Origin: Vishniacozyma victoriae
Taxonomy: Eukaryota > Basidiomycota > Tremellomycetes > Tremellales > Bulleribasidiaceae
DNA length: 64,000 nucleotides
NCBI GenBank assembly: GCA_017654735.1
Contig: JADPYG010000088.1
Coordinates: 496,001-560,000 of the forward strand
Reading direction: 5' to 3'
The position numbers and the translations under genes were made by a program. This document shows, piece by piece, positions 46,361 through 56,877 of this stretch. How positions within the stretch are numbered: position 1 is the stretch's first letter; each line of letters starts with the position of its first letter. The notes beneath the pieces were generated by a model. The model ran no database searches. It was not told where the DNA came from and saw only the letters and a list, made by a program, of their open reading frames with translations.

Positions 46361-47160
46361 ATGCGATTCACTTCCATCCTACTAGCCCTTCCCTTTGTCG
46401 CTTCGGTCTTCGCTGCTCCCGTTGCCAACTCCGACCTCGAGGTCAAGACTGTTGGAACTTTCCCAACCCACCCTACCAATGTTATCAGCATTGTGACTGA
46501 GCTCCAGACTTCTATCGTGAGTTGAACTCCTTCCCTTCCACCCTTCTTCTCCCTATTTCCGTCTTCTATTCATGATAGTCCACGGCTGACAAACAGCACG
46601 CGGTCAAGAAAGTCACCCCCACTTCCACCCAAGTCGAAGTCGAGGCCTGCCTCAACGCTGTAGTTGGCGCCTTTGACAAGTGCGGTAAAGATTTAGGTAT
46701 CGATATCGGACTCGACCTCAACCTCGATCTCCACATTCTGTCCCTCCCTTGGTACGTCCTCATCATTCAAGTGTGGATCAAGACTCACAAACAGCTCTCA
46801 AGCCGACAAAGACCTTGCCGCTAAGATTCTCGTCGATGTCGTCAAGTCTGTCCACGTCATCGTTGGCAGTGTTCCCACGAAGCTCTGCAAGCTCAACGTC
46901 ATTGTATGTACTGGGCCTCAAACCCAATGATCTGAGCTAACGTCCAGTCTAACCTCCTCAAGAAAGTTGACCATGCCGTTCACGCTGTGCTCAAGGTTGT
47001 CGACTGCCTCCTCGTCGGTGTCTACGCCCTCGTCAAGGGCCTATGCCTCCCTCTCGGCATCAAGCTCGACAATCTCCTCGGCTGTCTCCTTGGTGGTAAG
47101 TTCCCTCATTATACACGTGAGCATCGCTGACTCTCAGGTCTCCTTGGCTCGTGGTGTTAA
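46361..47160 (+). CDS. Small secreted protein with eight cysteines, unknown family
   Basis: Removing four introns gives a 196-residue protein. It opens with a clear signal peptide, MRFTSILLALPFVASVFA, cleaved before or after APVA. The mature part has exactly eight cysteines (residues 70, 81, 104, 135, 160, 173, 186, 196) and alternating hydrophobic helices such as VVDCLLVGVYALVKGLCLPL and KLDNLLGCLLG. It ends GSWC at TAA 47158-47160. There is no adjacent CC pair, so it is not a hydrophobin. There are no Trp/Tyr-rich carbohydrate-binding features. It may be a surface-active or effector-like protein; function unknown. The TATA box and CT-rich leader suggest high expression. Confidence 0.82.
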
Positions 47161-47211
47161 GCTTCTTGCTCTCTCCCTTACGTGGTGTTAAACTTCTACT
47201 CCTCTCCTTTA
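47150..47211 (+). repeat. Imperfect tandem duplication spanning a stop codon
   Basis: Two copies of about 31 bp beginning cgtggtgttaa and ending ctctccyttac lie end to end (about 47150-47180 and 47181-47211). The first contains the stop codon of the eight-cysteine protein gene; the second is in its 3' UTR. Confidence 0.7.
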
Positions 47212-47671
47212 CTTTCCCTTATATTTGGTATTCAGCTGGTTAGATAATCGTAGCCTGGCCTGGTCGTAGCTCCCTTTTCATGAATCTCATAATGCGTCTC
47301 CACGAATACAATCCTCCACTGGGTCTGTCTGACGGTCGAATCAGTTTGCATCTCGGTGGATCTTGTTAGTCGAGGACAAGCTACTAACCTGTCTTCCTTT
47401 TTCAACGCATGGTCAGCTCACCCAGCCTGCGCTCACCGGCTCGGATACGAAGCGAAGCGATTCCTGACGCCATAGATCGTGCCGAGCCGAGATCAGAGCA
47501 GTTCTGTGTGTTTGTCATCACGGTGGACCAGCCAAGACTCGAGGCCTCTGTGGTATCGCAGTCAAGGTCGTTATTGATTCATGCGCTGGCATATTATTAT
47601 AAAATGATCATGTACTTTACTATAGAATTGTATGATTTTTCGAGTTCGATCCGCAAATGACACTTCCGCAA
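47161..47671. other. Convergent intergenic region, secreted protein/MARVEL-like gene
   Basis: The 3' flanks of convergent genes. A plus-strand frame at 47409-47660 (83 codons) has no recognised features. Apart from the duplication at its left edge, nothing was seen. Confidence 0.5.
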
Positions 47672-48329
47672 CTAGTCGGCGTATAGGGTAGACTTCCTGA
47701 CGCCGTAACCTCCTCGAGCGACGAAAGCGATGAAAGTGAGGAAGACTAAACCAATGAAGATGAAGATTCTGCAGGTCAGCACAGCTCAAGACGGATCGAG
47801 CAAGGGTGACCTACGTGTCGATCCAACTGATGATAACCAGTCCTTTCACAATGTTACATCTCGAGAAAGCGTCTCCGGCGTTGGAACAGGTGATAGGTCG
47901 GGTCAATGCCGTCAAAGAAGCTGATCCAATGAGGAAGAGGATGAAGGCGATAGCGACAGGTACGAGGTGGGCTAGGAGACCGAAAGCGACGTGGTGACCC
48001 ATGAAGAAAAATCCTGGTAGGAGGATTACTGCTTGTCAGCTCAGTCCCTGGCAGTGACGGATTCGACTCACAGGTGAAGACAGTTGACCATACGGCGGCA
48101 ACTAGCAGAATCCTGATTCGGTCTCGGTATCTGGACAGTCAGTAGTGTCGAGCGTACGAGGAGAGGGAGGTATGACTCACGCTGCAGTGTGTGCTGGTGG
48201 GTAACCCTCGTCATTGTAGTGCTTGACTAATGAAGCTGAGATGGCGAGTGAGACCACAGAGGCAAGGAAGACCAAGGTGAAGATAGCGACATGACCCCAT
48301 CGTACTACTCGTTCTGAGATTGAGACCAT
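47672..48329 (-). CDS. Four-helix membrane protein, MARVEL-like
   Basis: The ATG at 48329 starts MVSISERVVRWGHVAIFTLV. Four hydrophobic segments are visible: FTLVFLASVVSLAISASLV; RIRILLVAAVWSTVFT; GLLAHLVPVAIAFILFLIGS; and IFIFIGLVFLTFIAFVARGG. Between the third and fourth is a loop with two cysteines (ITCSN and FSRCN) followed by IVKGLVIISWIDT, as in fungal MARVEL-domain proteins. The end is GYGVRKSTLYAD at TAG 47674-47672. Four introns. MARVEL proteins sit in the plasma membrane or eisosomes; a specific role cannot be given. Confidence 0.7.
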
Positions 48330-48815
48330 TGTTGTAGATGTGTGTGATAGTTGTGACTGATGTGTCGATTAGAAAGTGAATGTCTCAATGAGTGATTGTC
48401 ACCAGAAGTTGATTTTTGTTGTTGATTATATAGCCTTTATCGGATTCTTATATAACCTAATGACAATTTGCGATAATGACGAGCAGACAAGAAGACAACA
48501 ATTTAAACTAGTGGCAAATCCCGTAGCGGAATCAAATTAAAGGACAAAAGAAGTAAATTTATGGGGTACATTGACGTCATTTTAACGGGAAGGCGGTCGA
48601 TCACTTGGCTTGAAACGGTTGGAGATCTTTCGAGCAATAAGGAGGCGCGACTCCACTGACCGGCCGAGCCAAGCAGATCTGCCGGTGAGTCTGGACTCCA
48701 CTAACTTTGTTGGAGCTGGGATCCGGCGATCATGATGGGGCTGTGTTTTGACGTTTGCATCCGAAAGAGTCAAGATGCATCAAGACGGCCGTACAATAAT
48801 GCCTCGGCTTGAGGG
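48330..48815. promoter_or_regulatory. Promoter of the MARVEL-like gene and 3' flank of the OPT gene
   Basis: On the minus strand two TATA-like boxes, TATATAAG (about 48447-48454) and TATATAAT (about 48425-48432), lie 95-125 bp before the ATG at 48329. The rest, up to the OPT stop, has no recognisable gene. Confidence 0.6.
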
Positions 48816-51568
48816 TCAGGTACAACCCCCAGAGCAGTATCCACCACCTCCAATCCCACATCCCCAACAACTGATAGCTCCATGACCAGAACTGGTAAGG
48901 GCCAGAGTGACGATACTGACTACTCCCTCCCCAAGTACAAACCCGCTCGCTATGACTATAGCGAATAATGGAGTTTCGCCTGTTGGGGAGTTCCGAGCGG
49001 TTCGATATGCAATGTATCCACCTATCAACCTTGCTAAGGAGAATGAAGGTGAGTTTAGGAAACCGACGGCGAATGCGATTCCGGATGGGAGGTGAGTGAT
49101 GTATTTGCCTATTGGTGAAGTAGGCGAGAAGCGAGATGGAAATGCTTTGAGACCTGATATGAGGGCAAAGAAAGCTCCAAAGGTGACCATGAAGGGTACG
49201 ACATGGGATGGGAGTGTACCCGTGTTCAGAAGACGGGCCAGATTGAGCCTGATATCAGCTATGCGTCTCGGAGATCCGAGCAGCTTACCAGACACCAGCT
49301 GATGGGACGGCGAATTGAGGTCCAGGAATCTGGTACACAGAGGTGTAGAACTTGTACCCAGCAGCAGAAACGAAAACGCTCGCAAGACTACCAATGATCT
49401 GACCGTAGAATTGAGACCTGGGCGATGCTCGCAGTAAATGACCAGTCTTGAGATCCTGCATCAGGTCACCAGCCCTGTATCGTCAGCGATCGTCTCTGCG
49501 CCATACATCGTACTTACTGCTGAGCACCCGCCTCGGCTACACCACCAGCTATAATATTCGCTACCACATTCCCAGGTTGGAGAATAGCAAAGATCAATTG
49601 CGAGATCTTTCCAATACCCGAAACCTATTCCATCAGCTTTGTTTCGAGGCATCGAGTTGGACGTACTGGATTGATATCAGTCTCTCCCAATGCCCTCACT
49701 CCGATCAAACTGAGTACACTGGCAAGCACCAATCCAACAGCAGTCGCCCAAGGATGGATCCCATCAACCCCGAAGACCAGCCAGACAAGCACAATACAGA
49801 GGACAGCACTGACTCCCAGCCCTATCTGGATCCAGGGCATCGGCACGAGACGCTCGGCAGGCTCATGTTCCGGATCTTCATCTTCATCTGCGGGCTCATA
49901 ATAATCGTCATCCGTCAAATTTGAGTTTCGGGGTGAATTGGATGTGAAGACTTTGGGGCCTGACGAACGTTGTTGATGGTGCCGATAGGCGGTCGATATG
50001 GAAGAATAAGTGATGGGGACGAGGGAGATTATAGATTCGGCAATCATGATTGCTAGTGCTACCCATAGCTGCAAATCAGTGCGTCGTTCAGTTCCGAAGA
50101 CTTACGATCCATCCTCTTGCTCCGTCTGTACTGGACGAGACGGGCCCTGGAGCCCATCCAAGGTGTTTGGACAAAGGCGATAGTATCCCCCAACCGACAA
50201 ACATCCCTGCGGTCATCGATAAAGTGACAGGGAAGCCCATGATTACACCTAAAGATCAGTCTCCTGATCACTGAAAAAGGTTAGGACTCACCCTGGCCCA
50301 CATATGATAGAGATGGGGTGAACCTGCCAATTAGCCATGTCCTTTGTACACGAGACATTACTCACCACCACATCCAGCTTGAAGCTAGGCTTACTCCGAA
50401 AGGGTATCCAAGAACGTCAAATACCGGAATAGCAAATATGACGGGGAACCAGAAACTCGCCAACTACATCATCAGTCCCTTCACATATTGGTCAAATGAG
50501 CATACCGTCATGAAACCACTACAGGCGAAACTCCATCCCAAAGCCCGCCATCCTCCACCGCCCATCATCTCACTTTGCTCGTAATCCGGTAAAGTCCCTG
50601 TGGTAGGGTGGTCTTCTGAGGATCGTCCGCCCTCAGCGGAACGAGCAATACGACGGTAAGCACCTTTCTGGCCCTGGGTCGTGGGTTCAGTAGGAGGCGG
50701 TATTTGATGCAGGAGTGCAATAAGCTGAGCGGTGGCCGCTTTCTGTCAGCCTTTTACGAAGGGCATATAATCTGAGGAGAACGTACTACCAGATGGAAAG
50801 ACCAGCTTTTCTTTCACGATGACCTGTCTGCGCAGTGGCGCGGCTAGGAATACCCTGCTCATTCAGCTGATATCACCTCAATGTATGTAATCACGAACCC
50901 GAAGAAAGCGACTGCTAGTCAGCATATAACATGACCAGTTCAACGGAAGAGACTCACCAGCCAGACACCACAAGACCAAACTCCAATAACCCAACGTAAT
51001 CCCCTCCCGCCCATCAAGTTCAAGAGTCATCATCTCCAAAGCAGGTATGATCCCCACCAATCCGGCAGCTAGAGGCATAGTTCCCGTAGCTACAGCCACC
51101 GTTTGAAGGATGACATTTTCTTGGGGTGTGAATGGTTTCTTCATAGGTAGCAATTTTGGGATCGCTGCGGGGAGGGTTTTGAGGAGTCCAAAGCCTACTA
51201 GCGCGGATTGGAGGGACATCATTGATACCCAGCCTGATGTCAGCCTTACCATGACCGAGCTGGTTAGGGGCGAGTATATGTACCTGTCTGTAGACCAAAG
51301 TAGGTGTTTGTCATACACAACAAAACTCTTTGAATGTCAGCACATGATTCTTTGTGCAGCTGGTGGGAGGTGACATACCCGACCAGTAAACCAACAGAAA
51401 CAGCTCGGAACGTAAAGTCATTCTCCAAAACCTCTTCATTCTGAGCGATCCATTCATCTAATCCATCGTCGACGTCCTCGAACGAGCGCCGCGGGTGGGG
51501 GATGGGGGCAGAGGCGCTACATGTCAGCTATGGTTTGATACTGTTGAAAGGGCTTACGATGGGTTCAT
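48816..51568 (-). CDS. OPT-family oligopeptide/metal-chelate transporter
   Basis: This multi-pass transporter of the oligopeptide transporter superfamily belongs to the branch with YSL and yeast YGL114W. The ATG at 51568 gives MNPS, joined to ASAPIPHPRRSFEDVDDGLD. Conserved blocks follow: FRAVSVGLLVG, MTNTYFGLQTGWVSMMSLQS, QENVILQTVAVATGTMPLAA, AAPLRRQVIVKEKLVFPSGT, ATAQLIALLH, YPFGVSLASSWMWW, and near the C terminus GDLMQDLKTGHLLRASPRSQ, LPSGIAFAVGFLNSPSFSLA and CGIGGGGYCSG. An acidic cytosolic insert (DDDYYEPADEDEDPEHEP) sits in the middle. About a dozen introns. Substrate (peptide, glutathione or metal chelate) cannot be inferred. Confidence 0.9.
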
Positions 51569-51951
51569 ACTTGACAATTCCACTTCAGCTAGGGCTAAGT
51601 CGAGTGATACGTCTGACTAGATCCTCGAGAGTGGGCTCTTGCTGCTTTGGGGTGCAAAGAGTAGATGACAATGGTCAGTAGATAGGAGTCAAGTATAGGT
51701 AGATTCGCGATTTCGGCTAAAGCCGGCGGAGTGGAGGTGGTAACTCGAGGGCCGTGAAAACGGGCTTATTCCCGACCCAAGCTCTCGGGCAAGAAGGGAA
51801 TCCTGAGCGCACCATTATTAGTCAACCTCACAGAAAAGGGCCCTGACTACCGAACGGTGATCTATAGATACATTGGCAGCTCTGCTCAAATGATGACAAA
51901 TGGTAGTGAATCCCCTCAAATGTCCAGCATCAAAGTCTCTCCTAAAGCTAC
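51569..51951. other. Intergenic region upstream of the OPT gene
   Basis: OPT promoter and 3' flank of the next minus-strand gene. No repeat or gene recognised. Confidence 0.5.
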
Positions 51952-53774
51952 CTATCGATCCCCAGCCCGATCCTGACTCTGCCACTGAGGATCATACATC
52001 GGTGGAAGATGTTCTGTATCCTCTTCCCTCCCTCCTCCGAGACTTCCCGCATCCTGTTCTCTTACGAATCCACCACTTGGCGCTGCTAAAGGTGGAAGTC
52101 GGCCCTCAGACCCTAGATTGTTGTCTAGGCGATGATCGTCCCTATCTGGATTTGTTGGTGCGAAGGAGGAAGCCAATTGTGCTTTCGACATACTGCTCAA
52201 GCTATTATTGTTGATTGGCCTAGACCCAGATGCTGAATGTGGGAAGTAACCGGGTCCGACCAGTGGTGAAGATGGAGAATGCATTGATCCTGTATCTGGT
52301 AGTTCCGGTGTTGAGCCGAGTGAATTGTTTCGAGTATGTGGGACTAATGGTGGACCAAGGTCGACGTCGAGGGTATATTGGGATTGTGAAACACGATTTC
52401 CATCCCAGAACGGCGAGATTGAACTTTGCGCGTATCCGCCCCCACTACTCTCTCTGGTGGTAGCGGTGTTGAGAGCGGTGTAGTTGGAACCGGAATGGGT
52501 ATGACGAGCGCCTGATCTAGTTTCGTCCAGGATTACATCGTTCGGATCGCCAAGCTGGGAGACTAGATCCACATCACCTCCTCTTTTGACTTCTCGTCCG
52601 CGCATTTGTTTTCGATGGGATACAAGAGCGAGTAATTGTCGACGACAGCAGAACCAGATAAGGATGGCTTGTAGGATGAGAACCACTACGACCACACCAG
52701 CGACGATGCCGGCGATAGCTGCACCGCTCAGTCTACACGTCAGCTTTGAAACCTCACCCCGTTCTCCCCAGCTGACTCACCCGGCCGCCCCTTTGGGTTG
52801 AGCAGTCGCAATAGCCGTCACAGTCTTTATCCCTCCTCCAGTCCTGGTCGGTCCGCTAGTGGTGGTCCCAGTCCCAGTTTGCACAGGTGCAGCAGGCGTA
52901 GAAGAAGGAGATGAATCATCCAAACATCCAGAATTAGAAGATGAGCCAACAGTCATCAACGCTGATGAACCTCCATTTCCAAAGGGTCCAGAATTGAATG
53001 CGGCAAGGATAAACGAGGTACCAGCAGCGATATTTGTGTTCCAGGCTGTTTCGTCAGTTCCTCTCCTGCCGGTTGGGACTTACTCATCGAAGTAGCTGCG
53101 CCGATAGAGGAGAATTCGAAGATTTGACCTTGAGGAATGACACCTATGACACGAACTGGCGAGACGGCCGTGGCATCCCAGTAGACCTCGACGGGGTTAC
53201 ATTGACTGACGGACGTTTCGTTCAGGTAGAACCTTTATATCAGCACGTGCTTGATGGCATGACAGTGAACGTACATGAAATCAGTCTGAGTGGACCGTAG
53301 AGTACAGTCCGTGTTCCCCGAGCCGACTCGAAAGACATCAGACACTCCACCAGACTGTGCATCAGCTTCAGAACGACATGCCTCGACAGCTGACTTGCTC
53401 CGGATCCAGTGGCATCTCCCATCATCAGCACAAATTGGACACCCTCGGGATCTGTACGTCAATTTTCGACCCATACAAGCTGAGGAAGAACATACAGTTG
53501 ACCTGCCATCGAATTGAACGGACCCCATCGACCAAATCAGTATCAGGTAAGGTCAGATTCGTAGGATAATCAAAAGCGGGCTAACATTTAGCCCTCCGTC
53601 ACCATCTGATACGTGGAATGGACATACGATGATGGTCAAGAAGTACGGAGCGGTTCCTCCACTCCAAACTATATTCATAGATCCACATTCCGTCAAGTCA
53701 GAGTTTTCAACCTCGAAACTGAATCCGAAGGCAGCTGGGAGAATCGCCAGAACGAGTGAAGATAATAACAGCAT
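51952..53774 (-). CDS. Type I membrane protein, unknown family
   Basis: The ATG at 53774 opens a signal peptide (MLLLSSLVLAILPAAFG). The extracellular part has two related beta-rich modules. One contains LTECGSMNIVWSGGTAPYFL and the other VSQCNPVEVYWDATAVSPVR, both with Cys, then V-x-W, then a PY or PV segment. A Ser/Thr/Gly-rich stalk (TGTGTTTSGPTRTGGG) leads to a single membrane helix (GAAIAGIVAGVVVVVLILQA) and CCRRQL. A 200-residue disordered cytoplasmic tail ends QWQSQDRAGDR. The layout resembles a fungal surface sensor, but I cannot name the family. About seven introns; the middle exons are the least certain. Confidence 0.75.
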
Positions 53775-54559
53775 TGTTGATGTGACGCGAGCAGAGTCAA
53801 CGGTAATGTCGAGTGCTTCACTGTATGAAGAGCTGTGTATCGAAACTTCTTTCGCCGTAAGGCCGTACGGCGGGGAAGGAAAGGTGTGTGTGGAATTGAG
53901 CTTTGACCTCGAATCCCGAGACGCGGAAAATGCCGTTTACTCCGACGCGATATTGAAAGGACTGGTCGAATGGGTTGATATTCGGAGAGGCGAGCGTCGA
54001 GTGTTGAACGAGCGTTATACAAGTTCGTGCGAGTGGTGACTGTGATGCACTACAATACACAAGCTGCGAGCTAACGAACCCCTTTGCTTATTAACAAGGT
54101 AGCTTGTTTCATCCTGTGAAAACACTACTACCAACAGGGTCAATTTAAGTTGCTCAGGCACAAGGATAAGGATCAACCCCGAAAATAAGTAAGTCGCGTC
54201 GCAGTCAGTCACCGATCTGATCTCTGACCATGCATACATGATAATGCTCGAGTCTATAATAGCGGGCAGACAATCGGCCAGATGGCGAGCGTGCTAGAGT
54301 GCAAGAGTCGTGCGGACTGAGTTGTCACTGCTGATGGCACATCTTCTTATCAACCTATCGATGATCCTTTCTTTCCCAGCGACGCGCTAGCCAGAGAAGG
54401 AATATCGGCTTGCTGCGACATATCAACTCGTTTCACAATCCATCGTTCGACCATCACTGGCGTTTCACTTCCCAAGCTTCGAGACGCGATATTCAGCGTC
54501 CAGGTATGGACCAAGGCAATCTGGTGCTTCATTGTGCATCTCGTTCTGTGGCTAGATGA
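53775..54559. promoter_or_regulatory. Promoter of the type I membrane protein gene and 3' flank of the HhH gene
   Basis: This is a 785-bp gap between two minus-strand genes. A plus-strand frame running to 54039 is mostly antisense to the first exon. No convincing gene, repeat or RNA was found. Confidence 0.5.
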
Positions 54560-55619
54560 CTATACACCTGCCTTTTTCAAAGCTTCATCTACCTTCTTCT
54601 CCAGCTCAATTCCGATCAGAGTATCGAGCAACCTGACGAGCTTCTTGCTATCTTTTCCAACTTTTTCTGCCAACTCCTCCGCGCCCTCTTTTTCGGTGAT
54701 CAACCCAAACGTCCTTGCTGCCTTCAACCCTTTATCATCGGCATAAGGGTATACTTCCTCCCAATCCCCTTGGATTCGACGCAGGAAAAGAGAAGCGACT
54801 CCTGGTCCGATCCCTTTGATCGTAGTCAGTTTCTTGACTAAAGCCTCCTGAACCTCTGTTGCCGATTTCAAATCTTTGATCTGATCCCTTAATCCCTCTA
54901 GGTGATCTAGCTCTTTATCGTCGTCCTTCTCCCCGCATAGTTCCCTGATGCCATCTATCACATCGCCCAATTGAGCAGCAGTCTTCTCCTTATGCTGAGT
55001 CCGAGCTTCCCACATCACCTTCCTTCGTCCCTCATATCCAGCTTCATCTAGATCTTTCAATGTCCTCAAACCAAAAGGTGGGTTGAGGAGAGTTTGGATA
55101 GTCCTCATGCCCAACTTGTGCGATAGCGGCTTTGAAAGAATACATGCTGAAACGAGGTTCTGGAATGGAGTGAGGTCGGAATGGGGGTATCGAAGGATCT
55201 TGTCGTCCGATCTTGCATGCTTGCCCGCATCTTCAGGAGGTGGAGTTTTGGCCCCTTCTCCAGGTTTCCAATCTGCCTCGCCGTGCCCAGCTTCTACTTG
55301 CGGGTTGGCGAGATTGAATGCTTCATCAGACAGAAGCCAATCCAGAGGTGAGGAGGTCTTGCGGGCTTTGGTAGGGGGTTCTGAGTATCAGCTGAGCGTG
55401 CATTCCGGAATCGATCGGCCTACCTTCTTCCTTCACCTCGTCTTGAGGATCCTCTTCCACGTCATCACCCTCAGCTTCATCCTGTTTTGCTTCGTCCATG
55501 TCCTCTTTGGCCTCATCATTCGTCTCTTCGTGATCGGCGGTTTCGGTCTTCGATTCCTCTTTCACCTTGTCCTCCCGCTTCCTCTTTCCTTCGGCTGATG
55601 ATCGAGTCTTGGGCGCCAT
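54560..55619 (-). CDS. Helix-hairpin-helix, DNA-glycosylase-like protein
   Basis: The N-terminal 65 residues are a Lys/Glu/Asp-rich nuclear-type tail (KTRSSAEGKRKREDKVKEES). One intron at about 55375-55425 follows. The folded part begins LTPFQNLVSACILSKPLSHK and includes KTAAQLGDVIDGIRELCG. The hairpin KKLTTIKGIGPGVASLFLRR then leads to YPYADDKGLKAA. This order matches HhH-GPD base-excision glycosylases, with a candidate catalytic Asp in the ADDKG segment. The protein ends EALKKAGV at TAG 54562-54560. The closest character is the fungal HhH-GPD-like group of unknown substrate. Glycosylase activity is an inference. Confidence 0.65.
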
Positions 55620-55823
55620 GTCCTTAGCTGTCTGTCCAGATGGGCTCGACTGATGGTTGATCCGACAGTCAATGGACAATTTACAACATGACCGGGTGAC
55701 GTCACGGGATCTCAGTGCCGCCCGGGGCATCGGGAAACGTGTTTCGGGGGTCTACGAGCCATGCAGCAAAGGCTATCATGCTATCATGGACTCATGTTGA
55801 AATTTGCTGCGTAACGAATGCAT

Positions 55824-56706
55824 CTATCTACCCGACAGTCCCTGTCCACCAGCCGGAGCATAAATCCCAGCTTTACTAGTCCTGACCCCCATCCGCACCG
55901 CACCCCCGCAGAGCTCAACTGCACATCTAACAGGATCCAGAACCGTGATTCCAGGTGTACAAGCATCCCTGATGACCTCCTCCAAGCCGACCATCCCAGC
56001 ACATCCAAGTATAATAACATCACAACCCCGTCTCTCATCGAGCTCCACTCTAGCAACGTCACTCAGGCGCCGGATCACCTGATCACGTGGTAGATTTTCC
56101 AGGTCAAGGACTGAAAGACCTGATGAAACTACTCCGCAGGAATTTAAGGATGAGAGGTGTAGTGAATGGACGTCGTGTGTTAGGAGAGGGACCCAGCGTG
56201 GTGAGGTTGTCAAGATACCGATTGCTGCGCCTAGGGTCGAGGCGAAGAGGAGTGGGGCTTCTAGGATACCGTGTACTGGGGCTGACGTCAATTCGCGTAG
56301 GGCGTTCACTAATGGGTGCGCCGAGAAGCATGCCACCACAAACTGTCAATCAGCCTCTTCTTTCATGTTATGTCCCCGCGAGCACCACCTGAAGACCGAA
56401 AACTCACCCCATCCCACCGACCGAGCTGTGCCTTGAGCTGACTCAGACAAGCTGTAGCTGAGATCAGACTATCGAAGGTCCCCTCGATACTCAGAGGACT
56501 GACAGATGTCGGTGCGGTGAAAAAGTCTAGCTCGTAATCCGAAGAGGTCGGTAGCGAGGAAGCCATGGCTTTCGTGAATGACTACCACTATCAGCAAGCC
56601 GGCTGACTAATGGACAAATATGCGCGGTACGAACTTCTGTTGCATTTGGATTGATAACGAGTATCCGTGGCCGTCTGTTGGGGTTCGTGGATAGGATGAA
56701 CGGCAT
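55824..56706 (-). CDS. DCG1: Asp/Glu (hydantoin) racemase family protein, DCG1 type
   Basis: Dcg1-like proteins belong to the Asp/Glu racemase superfamily and are linked in yeast to nitrogen-regulated allantoin metabolism. A short first exon from ATG 56706 reads RPRILVINPNATE, the family's opening strand. It is joined across a 53-nt intron (donor GTTCGT) to SFTKAMASSLPTSSDYELDF and FTAPTSVSPLSIEGTFDSL. After the next intron, FVVACFSAHPLVNAL carries the first catalytic Cys and CDVIILGCAGMVGLE the second. The protein ends AGGQGLSGR. Without the first exon the N-terminal strand would be missing, so I prefer 56706 over the ATG at 56566. Pirin lies upstream on the same strand. Confidence 0.85.
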
Positions 56707-56877
56707 GCTGCAAACTAGATGAATGAAATAGATGTAGGAGGACGCGAAGAAACATGTGATCTAGATCTGCCCGAAGATAACGGCCGAAGTGCCTCCGATG
56801 AGATCTGGGGCATGGATACATTCGTTACTGAGAATCTGGGAACCAACACTATTTACATATCTACCACTACTTCTCAT

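Noticed and set aside
47625..47655. tRNA B-box-like sequence gagttcgatcc
   Set aside because: No matching A box, acceptor stem or terminator at the right distance.
53629..54039. 136-codon plus-strand frame over the start of the type I membrane protein gene
   Set aside because: Half of it is antisense to the signal-peptide exon, and the remainder has no recognisable domain.
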